Below are positions 44,717 to 54,015 of a DNA stretch of 64,000 bases, one piece after another; the stretch's first letter is position 1; each line of letters begins with the position of its first letter. Source of the stretch: Roseovarius aestuarii. Its GTDB lineage: Bacteria > Pseudomonadota > Alphaproteobacteria > Rhodobacterales > Rhodobacteraceae. The stretch is taken from positions 45,116-109,115 of the forward strand of contig JAPWHL010000016.1 in NCBI GenBank assembly GCA_027214255.1, read 5' to 3'. The position numbers and the translations under genes are program-made. Under the pieces are notes generated by a model. That model made no database searches and was not told the origin of the DNA. It saw nothing but the letters and a program-made list of their open reading frames with translations.

Positions 44717-45373
44717 TTAGCGCAGAGTAACTCTTAGTACCGCAGCCGATGCAAAGGGCAAGAGCGCTATGGTGCCGCAGGTGATTCCGGCCAGCATCAT
44801 CAACGGCGTCATATAGTCCTGCCCCTCCGCGCCGCGCCGCGCGGCTTCGGCCCCGAAAATCAAAACCGGCACATAAAGCGGTAGCACCAGCAGGCTCAGC
44901 AACAGCCCACCCCGCTTGATCCCCACGGTCAGCGCCGCGCCGAAGGTGCCAATCACACTAAGCGCAGGGGTGCCAAGCGCCAATGACCCAATCAACGGCA
45001 CGACCCCAGCAGTGGGCAGGTTCAGCAGCACAGCCAAAACCGGCGCGGCCAAGACCAGCGGCAGGCCTGTGGTCAGCCAGTGAGCCAGCGCCTTGAGGCT
45101 GACAACTCCCTCCAAGGGCAGCGGTGCAGTTACCAACAAGTCCAACGACCCGTCTTCCCAATCCAGCGCAAAAATCCGGTCCAACGATAACAGGCAGGCC
45201 AAAAGCGCGCCCAGCCACAGAATGCCCGCCGCTATGCTGGCATGTAAATCCGGTCGCGGGCCGACCGCGAATGGCACCAACACAACGACGATCAGGAAAA
45301 ATGACAGGCCAAGCCCAAAGCCACCACCGGCGCGCATTGCAAGGCGCAAATCACGGACCAGCAGCGCAATCAT
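44717..45373 (-). CDS. ccmB: Heme exporter membrane protein CcmB
   Basis: This 218-residue, six-segment membrane protein is the permease of the CcmAB transporter. The motif FALDWEDGSLDLLVTAPLPL near residue 70 is diagnostic. Its ATG overlaps the stop of ccmA, so the two are translationally coupled. With CcmA and CcmC it drives release of heme-loaded CcmE. Confidence 0.94.
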   Translation of the reverse strand: MIALLVRDLRLAMRAGGGFGLGLSFFLIVVVLVPFAVGPRPDLHASIAAGILWLGALLACLLSLDRIFALDWEDGSLDLLVTAPLPLEGVVSLKALAHWLTTGLPLVLAAPVLAVLLNLPTAGVVPLIGSLALGTPALSVIGTFGAALTVGIKRGGLLLSLLVLPLYVPVLIFGAEAARRGAEGQDYMTPLMMLAGITCGTIALLPFASAAVLRVTLR

Positions 45374-45987
45374 AAAAACGCCTCGTCAAAATCGTGTAGC
45401 GCGGTTGCGCGCGCCCGATACGGCGCGAGATCCAAAACATCCGCCTCGTCCAGCCCCATATCGATGTGGCTGGCCATCAGTGCCGATCCGCCCTGTGCCA
45501 GATGTACGCGCACAGCGGCGGCAAACATGTCCACCGCTTGCAAATCAAGCGAGACGGTGGGTTCGTCCAGCACCCAGACAGGCCGTCCTGTGACCAACAA
45601 CCGCGCCAGCCCCAGCCGCCGTTTTTGCCCCGCCGACAAGGCTCCGGCCGGACGCGCGGCCAATGGCTCAAGGTGAAAGGCGGTCAGTGCGGCGCTGATA
45701 TTCGAGCGCCCAAAGACTGCCGCCCAAAACGCAAGGTTTTCTCCGACCGTCAGCGTCGGTTTGATCCCATCTGCATGACCAGCATAGACGCGGCTTTCCG
45801 CAGCGCCCTCGATCCGCCCGCGCAAGGGTGATTGCAATCCGGCAATGGTACGCAGCAACGTCGTTTTTCCGATACCGTTGGGGCCACGCAGCACGATGGC
45901 CTTGCCAGGCTTCAGTGTCAGACTGACCCCTTCCAACACGGCGATCCCGCCGCGCGCCACCGTTATGTCATAGGCCTGCAAACTCAT
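45370..45987 (-). CDS. ccmA: Heme exporter ATPase CcmA
   Basis: This 205-residue ATPase has Walker A GPNGIGKTT, the signature ALSAGQKRRLGLARL (LSAGQ is typical for CcmA) and Walker B VWVLDEPTVSLD, with the switch histidine in MASHIDMGLD. It is the first gene of ccmABCDG and energises the release step. Length is standard. Confidence 0.95.
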   Translation of the reverse strand: MSLQAYDITVARGGIAVLEGVSLTLKPGKAIVLRGPNGIGKTTLLRTIAGLQSPLRGRIEGAAESRVYAGHADGIKPTLTVGENLAFWAAVFGRSNISAALTAFHLEPLAARPAGALSAGQKRRLGLARLLVTGRPVWVLDEPTVSLDLQAVDMFAAAVRVHLAQGGSALMASHIDMGLDEADVLDLAPYRARATALHDFDEAFL

Positions 45988-46041
45988 GCTTTTTGCCTTA
46001 ACGATTCATGACAATTTGGGAAAGCGCCCCAAAAGGCCCAG

Positions 46042-46395
46042 CTACACTGCAAGCGCGGCAAGAGCGACGCGGCGCCCCTCGGACAGCAGTACATTATACG
46101 TGCGGCAAGCGGCGGGCGATGACATGATCTCAACGCCGATCCCCGCCGTTTCCAACTGTTCGCGCAAGGCAGGAGGGATATGGGCCACTTCCGCGCCAGT
46201 GCCAACAAACAACACATCTATTTCTGATGCCAAGGCCAGTAACGGGCCCTGCGCGTCCAGACCCGCCCAAGGGTCGGCCCCTGTTGCTGTCACCAATACA
46301 CCGCCGCGTATCACAACACCGCCAACACGAAAGAAACCGGGGCCATAGCCATCAACCGGCGTGGCCTGTGTAAAATTGATTTCGTGCATGTGCAT
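46042..46395 (-). CDS. Mth938-domain (DUF498) protein
   Basis: This protein of about 117 residues belongs to the Mth938 family, small single-domain proteins of unknown role related to mitochondrial NDUFAF3. Motifs are YGPGFFRVGGVVIRGGVLV and EIDVLFVGTGAEVAHIP. I use ATG 46395, because TTGGAG lies 9 bases upstream; a TTG five codons earlier is in frame. In alphaproteobacteria it is frequently encoded beside secDF, as here. An assembly or membrane-biogenesis role is inferred only. Confidence 0.88.
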   Translation of the reverse strand: MHMHEINFTQATPVDGYGPGFFRVGGVVIRGGVLVTATGADPWAGLDAQGPLLALASEIDVLFVGTGAEVAHIPPALREQLETAGIGVEIMSSPAACRTYNVLLSEGRRVALAALAV

Positions 46396-46412
46396 GGTGC
46401 GCGTCTCCAAAA

Positions 46413-47165
46413 CTATTGCCAGATAGGCAAACCGGTCAGCAACGCCAGACCGATCACCGTAAACGCCGCATAGCGATACAGCCTTTCGCGTTCCGGATCA
46501 AACAGGGCCTGCCCGATCAAAGTGGTGATGAAATAGGGTACGCCCAAAATGACGGCCAGCCACACCACCTCCCAGCCTGCGAAACCTCGCAAGAACAGGT
46601 TGGCCACGATGACAACGTCCAGCGCTGCCAGAAAAACGATTGTATTGGCGCGTACGGTCTGCGCCCCTGCCTGCCCTGCAAGGTAAAACAGGATCACCAT
46701 AGGTCCAGTCAGTCCCGTCACCCCGCCAATCAGGCCCGCCAACGCCCCGATGAGCAAAAGCCCCGGCAACTTGACCTGCCCATCAAAGCGTCGGCCCGAG
46801 ACCAGCATCGCCAACGTGAACCCTGCAACTGCGGCAACGACCCAGCGCACCGTGACCGGGTTCAGCACATCCATCACCATCAGGCCCAATGGCACCGTGG
46901 GAAGGGCCGCAATGACCAGCACTCCTACCTCGCGGTGGTTTGCATGTCGCCATGCGCGAGGCACCAATGCAATCGTGCTGCCCACCCCTGTCATGGTAAT
47001 GGTCGCGATCACTTGCGCGGTAGGCAAAAACAGCCCCGCAACTGGAACGAAAATCAGCGCGGTGCCAAACCCGGTAAAGCCCCGGACGATCCCCGCCACC
47101 GAAATGGTGAGGACCAGCCACCACAGGCCCGGCGATTCCAGCGCGGCGAGCGCCGCATCAGGCAT
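46413..47165 (-). CDS. TauE/SafE-type sulfite/anion exporter permease
   Basis: This 250-residue, eight-segment membrane protein starts VAGIVRGFTGFGTALIFVP, the TauE repeat motif, and its second half repeats it as GALAGLIGGVTGLTGPMVIL. The family exports sulfite, sulfoacetate or similar anions. I start at ATG 47165, which overlaps the secDF stop by 8 bases; an upstream in-frame extension is antisense-free but lacks family sequence. It is coupled to secDF by position only. Confidence 0.85.
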   Translation of the reverse strand: MPDAALAALESPGLWWLVLTISVAGIVRGFTGFGTALIFVPVAGLFLPTAQVIATITMTGVGSTIALVPRAWRHANHREVGVLVIAALPTVPLGLMVMDVLNPVTVRWVVAAVAGFTLAMLVSGRRFDGQVKLPGLLLIGALAGLIGGVTGLTGPMVILFYLAGQAGAQTVRANTIVFLAALDVVIVANLFLRGFAGWEVVWLAVILGVPYFITTLIGQALFDPERERLYRYAAFTVIGLALLTGLPIWQ

Positions 47166-49791
47166 CAATGTCAGCAAATTGAGTACCCGCAGCCGACTCT
47201 TGCTTGGTCGTGTCGCGCTTGACGCCCAGCCACAGCAGAACCGTCGACGCGACAAACACCGAGCTATACGTCCCCACAACGACCCCCCAGATCATGGCAA
47301 AGACAAAGCCACGGATCACATCCCCGCCCAGAACATACAGGGCCAGCAGCGCCAACAACGTTGTGACCGAGGTCATAACCGTGCGGCTAAGCGTTTCGTT
47401 GATGGATAGGTTGAGAACCTCGGACAGTTCCTTTTTCTTATACTTGCGCAGGTTTTCGCGAACCCGGTCAAACACAACCACCGTGTCGTTCAGGGAATAC
47501 CCAACGATGGTGAGAAGTGCCGCGATAATGGCCAGATCAAACTGAATCTGCATTTCCGAGAAAACGCCGATGGTCAGGATAACGTCATGGGCCAATGCCA
47601 CTACCGCGCCGACGGCAAACTGCCACTCGAACCTAAGCCAGATATATATCAGCACCGCCCCCATGGCGAGAATCACCGCAATGGCCGCCGCCGTGATCAG
47701 TTCACCCGAAACTTTGGGCCCGACACTTTCGACCGAGGTAAAGGTGATGTCAGGCACCGCTTCTTGCAACGCGGCTTCGACCGTCTGAATGACCTCGGGC
47801 GATACGGATTCTTCATCCTGTTGCGCCTGAATTCGGATCATGGACACGTTGTGATCTTCGGCGAATGTAGGATCAAACACCTCGGTGATCGAGATATCGC
47901 CCAAGTTCAGCGGATCAATCGCGGCGCGATACGCACCAATATCCACGCTTTGCTCGCTTTGCGTGCGGATCGTTGTGCCGCCCTTGAAATCAATGCCGTA
48001 ATTCAGACCTTGCGTCAGGAACGATCCGGACGCGACAAGGATCAACACCATAGACAGACCAATGGACATTTTCCAGCGGCGGAAAAAATTCCAGTTTGTT
48101 TCGGATGGAACCAGCCGAAGAGCGCGCCCCATCAAAACCTGTTTGGGGCGTTTGCGGTCAAACCACATCACAACCATCAGGCGGGTGACGTAGATCGCTG
48201 TAAACACAGAGGTGACAATCCCCAGACCCAATGTAATCGCAAAACCGCGTACCGGGCCGCTGCCCATCGCGAACAGGATCACGGCGGTGATAAAGGTGGT
48301 GATGTTGGCGTCGGTGATCGCGCTCAGTGCTTTTTCATAACCCAACTGGATGGCGCGGGCCGGTCCTTTGGCAGTTTGCATCTCTTCGCGGATACGCTCG
48401 AACACCAAAACGTTGGCATCCACCGCCATACCAATGGTCAAAACGATACCGGCAATGCCCGGCAAGGTCAGCGTGGCACCAATCATGCTCAGCAAACCGA
48501 AAATCAACCCGACGTTGATGATCAGGGCAATATTGGCGAAAATCCCAAAAATGCCGTAACTGGCAAACATGAAGACCAGAACCAGCACGAAAGCAACGGC
48601 ACAGGCAATCTGCCCTGCCGAGATACTATCTGCACCCAATTCGGGGCCGATGGTGCGTTCTTCAAGGAAATCCAGCTGTGCCGGCAAGGCACCTGCACGC
48701 AACAATACGGCCAGATTCGTGGTTTCCTCAACGTTGAAATTACCCGTGATAATACCCGATCCGCCCGCGATGTGGCTTTGGATCACCGGGGCGCTGATCA
48801 CCTCGTTATCCAGAACGATGGCAAATGGGTTGCCAATGTTGGCCGCAGTATAGTCCCCGAACGCGCGTGCGCCGGTGGCATTGAACCGGAACGAGACGGC
48901 TGGACGACCGTTTTGATCAAAATCTGGCTGCGCATCGACCAATTCTTCGCCGGTCACAACAGGCGCGCGTTCCAGAATGTAAAAAACACCTTCTTCATCC
49001 AGCGACGGCAACACTTCGTTGCCCGCGCCGGGGCGTTCATCCGCGTTTGATGTGCGGCTGACGACGGGCTGGAACGTCAGTTGCGCGGTGGTTCCGATGA
49101 TCTCTTTCAGCTCGGCCGCACTTCCGATTCCGGGCACCTGAATCAGAATCCGTTGCGATCCCTGACGCTGGATCGTCGGTTCACGCGTGCCGACCTCATC
49201 GATGCGTCGGCGGATGATTTCCAATGACTGGCGCACCGTGCGTTCGTCCGTGGCGCGCTTTTCCGCCTCGCTTAGACGGATAACAATGTTCTCGCCGCGC
49301 GTCGAAACCTCGATATCATTGGCTCCGGCACCTGTCAGGCTTGTGACGGGACGGGCCAGACCTCGCACGAGGCTTGCAGCCTCTTCGACCTGCTCGGGGC
49401 GCTCGTTCAGGCGAATGATCAATTCTTCCGACGTATCAGCAGCAAGACGGATCGTGCCGACGCGCGCGCGCTCCTCACGCAGAAGATCGCGCACTTCGGG
49501 CCACATACCTTCCAGCCGTGCCTGATAAACATCCTCGACACGAACCTCGGCCAGCAAATGCGCGCCGCCGCGAAGGTCCAGCCCCAGATTGACCAGCCCC
49601 GAAGGCATCCAAGACGGCCACAGCGCAAGATCTTCTTCGATCATTGCCGAGCTGTCGCCCGCTTCGATGAACTTAGCGGCATCATTATGCGCCTCAACGC
49701 GATCATAGAACGCGTTGGGCAAAGCCAAAAACAAGCCAAGGGCAACAACACCCCAGATGCAAATTCGTTTCCACAGATCGATCTGAAGCAT
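47158..49791 (-). CDS. secDF: Fused protein translocase subunit SecDF
   Basis: This 877-residue protein joins SecD (about residues 1-550) and SecF (about 560-877). SecD motifs include LGLDLRGGAHLLAEV near residue 70 and a GMAVDANVLVFERIREE membrane motif near 445. SecF starts with NYGIDFKGGTTIRTQ and has the matching VFDRVRENLRK region. It uses the proton gradient to finish protein export through SecYEG. The fusion is known in Rhodobacter and Bacillus. yajC precedes it, the usual order. Confidence 0.96.
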   Translation of the reverse strand: MLQIDLWKRICIWGVVALGLFLALPNAFYDRVEAHNDAAKFIEAGDSSAMIEEDLALWPSWMPSGLVNLGLDLRGGAHLLAEVRVEDVYQARLEGMWPEVRDLLREERARVGTIRLAADTSEELIIRLNERPEQVEEAASLVRGLARPVTSLTGAGANDIEVSTRGENIVIRLSEAEKRATDERTVRQSLEIIRRRIDEVGTREPTIQRQGSQRILIQVPGIGSAAELKEIIGTTAQLTFQPVVSRTSNADERPGAGNEVLPSLDEEGVFYILERAPVVTGEELVDAQPDFDQNGRPAVSFRFNATGARAFGDYTAANIGNPFAIVLDNEVISAPVIQSHIAGGSGIITGNFNVEETTNLAVLLRAGALPAQLDFLEERTIGPELGADSISAGQIACAVAFVLVLVFMFASYGIFGIFANIALIINVGLIFGLLSMIGATLTLPGIAGIVLTIGMAVDANVLVFERIREEMQTAKGPARAIQLGYEKALSAITDANITTFITAVILFAMGSGPVRGFAITLGLGIVTSVFTAIYVTRLMVVMWFDRKRPKQVLMGRALRLVPSETNWNFFRRWKMSIGLSMVLILVASGSFLTQGLNYGIDFKGGTTIRTQSEQSVDIGAYRAAIDPLNLGDISITEVFDPTFAEDHNVSMIRIQAQQDEESVSPEVIQTVEAALQEAVPDITFTSVESVGPKVSGELITAAAIAVILAMGAVLIYIWLRFEWQFAVGAVVALAHDVILTIGVFSEMQIQFDLAIIAALLTIVGYSLNDTVVVFDRVRENLRKYKKKELSEVLNLSINETLSRTVMTSVTTLLALLALYVLGGDVIRGFVFAMIWGVVVGTYSSVFVASTVLLWLGVKRDTTKQESAAGTQFADIDA

Positions 49792-49825
49792 TGTGTTGCC
49801 TTATATTTTCTTGCTTTTACAGGAC

Positions 49826-50116
49826 TTAGGCCTCGGCCGGCTCGGTCTTGGATACGACCTGAGCGATCGTCGATTTGACCACACGCACTTTGACGCCTGT
49901 GGCAATCTCGACTTCGACCTCGTCGTCGTCCTTGACCTTGGAAATTTTACCGATCAACCCGCCTTGTGTGATCACTTGGTCACCGCGACGCACGGCTTCA
50001 ACCATTGCGCGGTGCGCCTTCAGCTTTTTTTGCTGAGGACGGATCAAAAGGAAGTACATGATACCGAAAATCAGGATCAGGGGGATGAATTGCGCGAATG
50101 CGTTTCCGCCTTCCAT
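49826..50116 (-). CDS. yajC: Preprotein translocase subunit YajC
   Basis: This 96-residue protein has a single membrane segment (FIPLILIFGIMYFLLIRP) and the cytoplasmic motif RPQQKKLKAHRAMVEAVRRG, diagnostic for YajC. It binds SecDF. The start is ATG 50116 (MEGGNAF). It is 34 bases before secDF in the same direction. Confidence 0.95.
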   Translation of the reverse strand: MEGGNAFAQFIPLILIFGIMYFLLIRPQQKKLKAHRAMVEAVRRGDQVITQGGLIGKISKVKDDDEVEVEIATGVKVRVVKSTIAQVVSKTEPAEA

Positions 50117-50343
50117 TGGAGTGCTCCTACATGTTGGCGGGCTGTCCCGCGAATTTTTCGGGAACCTATGGTTCACGGGGGGCTTTTGCAAGGCGCGAAA
50201 ACGTCGGAAATGCCGCACCCTCTCTGCCCCGGCCGATTCTGGGCGCAACAGCGCACGGGCGGACTCGGGGCCGCGTTTCAATCATCACTCGCAGGCCACG
50301 TCACATTGCGAAACCGGCGCCTTGCGCGTTTCGATTGACTTTA

Positions 50344-50365
50344 TTTATTTGAGCGCTTAAATAAA
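50344..50365. promoter_or_regulatory. Probable operator of the BetI-like TetR regulator (copy 1)
   Basis: A 22-bp near-palindrome has perfect arms TTTATTT and AAATAAA around GAGCGCTT. It lies 26 bases before the Rieske gene at 50392. The identical sequence, inverted, occurs at 53931 before the regulator. Confidence 0.8.
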
Positions 50366-50391
50366 TATTTATCCCAAACAGGAATTCCACC

Positions 50392-51624
50392 ATGACTGTC
50401 TCCCCCCTTGCCGCCGTTCCAGAGACGTGGAACCGCAATGGCCTGCCCGCCTGGAGTTTTTTCAGCACTGATATGCTGGAGGCCGAAAAAGAATTGTTGT
50501 TTCGCAGGCACTGGCAATTGGTGTGTCATGTCAGCGACATTCCGAACGCCGGAGATTTCATGACGTTGGACGTGGTGGGTGAACGTGCGCTGGTTATTCG
50601 GGGCAAGGATGGGGCTGTACGCGCCTTTCACAACCTGTGCCGTCACCGAGGGTCGCGCGTTGTGGCGGACGAGCGCGGCACATGTAAATCCGCGATCATC
50701 TGCCCGTTTCACGGCTGGGCCTACAACTTTGATGGCACCCTGCGTGGTGCCGCCCAGCCCAGAACCCTCCCCCAGATGGACCCACATGAAATGGGGCTCA
50801 AGCCGGTCGAGATGGACATCTGCCACGGGTTTGTTTTTGTGCGCTTCAAGCCCGGACCACAGCCCGCCATGTCCCAAGTTCTGGCCCGCTTCGCAGATGA
50901 ATTGGCGCAATATGACCTTGACGATATCCAACCCAGCGGTGATGGCTTTGATGCCACGCTGATGACCGCAAACTGGAAATGCGTCCGTGATGTCGACAAT
51001 GAAGGGTATCATGTGCCCGTGGCCCATCCCGGTCTGCATGACCTATACGGCAACGCGTATCACGACGAACCCTTTCATAAGGGCACCTCGCGCTCGCTGG
51101 GAGGGTTCCGCGAAGGCCCGGGCCGTTTCTGGAGCGTGCGCAACTACAAGAAAATTCTGCAAGCACCCGAAACACTGGACGACGCGCACAAGGGGGCATG
51201 GCTGTATATCGGCATTTTCCCCAATCTGGTTCTGGGGTTCTACCCGGATCAAGTGATCTTTTATCACGAGTTCCCAAAAGACGTCGGTGAAACCATCCAG
51301 CGCAGTGCCAGCTATCGGCGCGGCGATGAAGACCGGCGCATGCGCGCGGCGCGTTATCTGAGCATGCGGATTGACCGGATCACCAGCAAAGAAGACGAAC
51401 AGCTGATCGAGTGGACATGGGAGGCCGCATTTTCCAGCGGTTATGACGGGATCGTTCTGTCTGATCTGGAGTATGGCGTGCATTCCTATCACGAAGAATT
51501 ACGCCGCCATTTCCCCGTTCTGCTTGAGGATGAACCGCCCGCTGGCCAACTGGCCGCACGCAATGCGGCCTTACTATCCATGGCACACGAATCTGGTCAG
51601 GATGAAAACAGCCCGCTAACCTGA
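50392..51624 (+). CDS. Rieske-type oxygenase, alpha subunit
   Basis: This 410-residue protein has a Rieske [2Fe-2S] site (CRHRGS at about residue 83 and CPFHGW near 104) and a catalytic domain with the mononuclear iron motif NEGYHVPVAHPGL near residue 205. It resembles the choline/betaine monooxygenase-like branch of Rieske oxygenases rather than aromatic-ring dioxygenases. No beta subunit or reductase is adjacent. AGGAA precedes the ATG and an operator lies upstream. It probably performs oxidative N-demethylation or hydroxylation; the substrate is unknown. Confidence 0.88.
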   Translation: MTVSPLAAVPETWNRNGLPAWSFFSTDMLEAEKELLFRRHWQLVCHVSDIPNAGDFMTLDVVGERALVIRGKDGAVRAFHNLCRHRGSRVVADERGTCKSAIICPFHGWAYNFDGTLRGAAQPRTLPQMDPHEMGLKPVEMDICHGFVFVRFKPGPQPAMSQVLARFADELAQYDLDDIQPSGDGFDATLMTANWKCVRDVDNEGYHVPVAHPGLHDLYGNAYHDEPFHKGTSRSLGGFREGPGRFWSVRNYKKILQAPETLDDAHKGAWLYIGIFPNLVLGFYPDQVIFYHEFPKDVGETIQRSASYRRGDEDRRMRAARYLSMRIDRITSKEDEQLIEWTWEAAFSSGYDGIVLSDLEYGVHSYHEELRRHFPVLLEDEPPAGQLAARNAALLSMAHESGQDENSPLT

Positions 51625-51645
51625 TCGTAAATCTGACATAGGTGA

Positions 51646-52431
51646 ATGATGACTCCACAGGATGACCTGCATTATGACGATCACCACTCGGCCTTTTTGG
51701 AAGATCTGTGGGGCGAAGGTTACTTGTCCCCGGGCGGGCCTGACGAGGTTGCCCGTGTACTGGATGGCTTGGATCTGACCGGCAAACGGGTGCTTGATAT
51801 CGGCTGTGGCGCAGGGGCGATTACCCTGTCACTTGCGCAACAGCATGGTGCAGGACAAGTCGTTGGAATCGACGTCGAAGAGGACGTTTGCACCGCAGCC
51901 CGCGCGCGGGTAGCGATGGCGAAAATGTCGGACAAGGTGCACATCAAGTGCGTTACCCCCGGCCCTTTTCCGTTCGATGATGACAATTTTGATCTGGTTT
52001 TCTCGAAGGATTCGATCATCCACATCGCCGATAAAGAGTTTTTGGCCCGCGAAGCCTTTCGAGTGTTGCGCCCGAACGGGTGGTTCGCCGCCTCTGATTG
52101 GCTGATTTCGCATGACGGACCCCCTTCGGACGAAATGGCTGCCTATATTGCGGCGGAAGACCTTGGGTTTCAGATGGCCTCGCCCGCGCGATATCAGCGT
52201 GCACTGGAAATGGCCGGGTTTCAGGACGTGTGCACCGTCAATCGCAACGCGTGGTATCGCGACGTATCCCAAGACGAGCTGGCCCTGCTGGAGGGACCGG
52301 AACGGCCGAATTTTGAGGCCCGTTATGGCGCCGAGTTCATCGCCGATCAAATCAAGACATGGCGCGCTATGGTCGGGGTTCTGATCACGGGCGAGCATTG
52401 CCCCCACCATCTCCGCGGCCGCAAACCCTAG
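51646..52431 (+). CDS. SAM-dependent methyltransferase, phosphoethanolamine methyltransferase-like
   Basis: This 261-residue methyltransferase has the SAM motif [18 protein letters not shown] and acidic GIDVEED. The block [19 protein letters not shown] and [15 protein letters not shown] resemble phosphoethanolamine/glycine-type N-methyltransferases. It lies 21 bases after the Rieske gene and is probably co-transcribed. In a pathway that removes N-methyl groups, it could transfer a methyl group between intermediates. The start could also be the ATG three bases later. Confidence 0.82.
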   Translation: MMTPQDDLHYDDHHSAFLEDLWGEGYLSPGGPDEVARVLDGLDLTGKRVLDIGCGAGAITLSLAQQHGAGQVVGIDVEEDVCTAARARVAMAKMSDKVHIKCVTPGPFPFDDDNFDLVFSKDSIIHIADKEFLAREAFRVLRPNGWFAASDWLISHDGPPSDEMAAYIAAEDLGFQMASPARYQRALEMAGFQDVCTVNRNAWYRDVSQDELALLEGPERPNFEARYGAEFIADQIKTWRAMVGVLITGEHCPHHLRGRKP

Positions 52432-52480
52432 CGGGCGTGCCCCGGAGGCTTTGTTGCCTGATAGGGCATGCGTTGCCGCC

Positions 52481-53872
52481 CTATTCGCCCAAGGTTTCGG
52501 TGACTTCCACCAAGGCCTCTTCCAAAATATCGAACATCTCGTCAATTTCAGCCAGCGTGATCACCAGTGGGGGCGAAAACACCGCCATATTGATCAGCGG
52601 GCGCACCAGCAGCCCGCGCTTTTCGCACGCCGCGTCCAGCAACGCCCCCAATCGGCGTTCGGCCTCCAGACCCGTTCCACTGCTTTCCGGGCGTCCTTCG
52701 ATACATCCCAGCAGACCCATACCGCGCACATCCCCGACGATGGAGTATTTCTTGAGCGCCTGAAGACGGTTCTGGAAATGCGGTGTAATGGCGCGAACAT
52801 GCTCCAAAATGCCCTCATTTTCAAAGATTTCGATATTTTTCAACGCTGCGACACAGCTGACCGGATGGGCCGAATAGGTGTATCCGTTCGAAAACATCAC
52901 ATCTTCGTTCGGGCCGGTCATACGTTCCATGATGCGGTCGGAAATGATGCATGCGCCCAAGGGCAAATACCCCGAGGTCAGCCCCTTCGCACAGGTAATC
53001 ATGTCCGGCACGATACCGAACACATCCTCGGACGCGAACCAATGTCCCAGACGGCCAAAGCCGGTCACGACCTCGTCGGAAATATAGAGGATATCGTGCT
53101 TTTGGCACAGATCCCACGTTCGCTTGTGATAGCCTTCGGGCGGGATAATCACACCGCCCGAACATAGGATCGGTTCGGCAATAAAGCCGCCGACATTTTC
53201 GGCACCGCATTCCAGAATCATCCGCTCCAGATCGGCAACTTTCTCGTCACACCACTCGGCCACGCTCATCCCTTCGGGACGGCGATAGGGGTTTACGTCA
53301 GGCAGGAACCGAACCAAGCGGGATTCGACATCGAATACGGTTTTGTCACGCTCTTTGCCGGTTACGCTGGCCGCCAGATAGGTCGAGCCGTGATACCCTT
53401 TTTCGCGCGCAATCACGATTTTCTTGGACGGACGGCCCAACTGGTTGTTCATGAAATGCACAGTCCGCAGCGCGGTATCCACGGCGGTCGAACCACCCGT
53501 GGTAAAGAAGACGTTGTTCAAATCCCCCGGTGCCTTTTCCGCGATCGAGCGCGCCAACAACGCAGAAGGCTCTGTTGTGCTGGTCCATGGCGAATTATAC
53601 GGAAGCTGCATAACCTGCGCGGCGATTGCCTCGGCCATTTCGGCACGGCCATACCCGATTTGGACGCACCACATGCCGCCCGGCCCGTCGATAAACCGCT
53701 TGCCGCTTGCGTCCCAAAGATAAATGCCGCGCGCCTGCTGCATCACCATTGCCGCATCTTCACGCCATGCATCCATCGCCGCCCACGGGTGCAACTGATG
53801 GACGCGATCATATTTCTCCACGGTTTCAGGCGCGGGCGAATTGGATAGGTCCAGTGTCGGGGCATCGGTCAC
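52481..53872 (-). CDS. Class III pyridoxal-phosphate aminotransferase
   Basis: This protein of about 463 residues is an omega-amino acid/diamine-type transaminase. The PLP lysine is in TCAKGLTSGYLPLGA, and FTTGGSTAVDTAL, YISDEVVTGFGRLG and YHGSTYLAA are family motifs. I start at GTG 53872 because AAGGAG lies upstream; an ATG at 53899 has no ribosome site. It acts on a primary amine or amino acid released by the pathway. Operator copy 2 lies 58 bases upstream. Confidence 0.87.
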   Translation of the reverse strand: MTDAPTLDLSNSPAPETVEKYDRVHQLHPWAAMDAWREDAAMVMQQARGIYLWDASGKRFIDGPGGMWCVQIGYGRAEMAEAIAAQVMQLPYNSPWTSTTEPSALLARSIAEKAPGDLNNVFFTTGGSTAVDTALRTVHFMNNQLGRPSKKIVIAREKGYHGSTYLAASVTGKERDKTVFDVESRLVRFLPDVNPYRRPEGMSVAEWCDEKVADLERMILECGAENVGGFIAEPILCSGGVIIPPEGYHKRTWDLCQKHDILYISDEVVTGFGRLGHWFASEDVFGIVPDMITCAKGLTSGYLPLGACIISDRIMERMTGPNEDVMFSNGYTYSAHPVSCVAALKNIEIFENEGILEHVRAITPHFQNRLQALKKYSIVGDVRGMGLLGCIEGRPESSGTGLEAERRLGALLDAACEKRGLLVRPLINMAVFSPPLVITLAEIDEMFDILEEALVEVTETLGE

Positions 53873-53930
53873 GAGGGGCACTCCTTGAATGTTTCCCATA
53901 CACTATCTTGCACATAGCAATGCGTAAACA

Positions 53931-53952
53931 TTTATTTAAGCGCTCAAATAAA
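53931..53952. promoter_or_regulatory. Probable operator of the BetI-like TetR regulator (copy 2)
   Basis: The 22-bp sequence is the exact inverse of that at 50344. It lies between the divergent aminotransferase and regulator genes, so it could control both. Such shared identical sites are strong evidence for one regulator. Confidence 0.85.
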
Positions 53953-54015
53953 ATATAACTACTGACAGACAGCGCACAGTGTGGGACAACACGCGCAAAA
54001 GAAACGGGGCCACCC

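Noticed and set aside
47587..49050. 487-codon frame opposite secDF
   Set aside because: Shadow of a strongly conserved gene on the other strand, rich in His, Gln and Arg.
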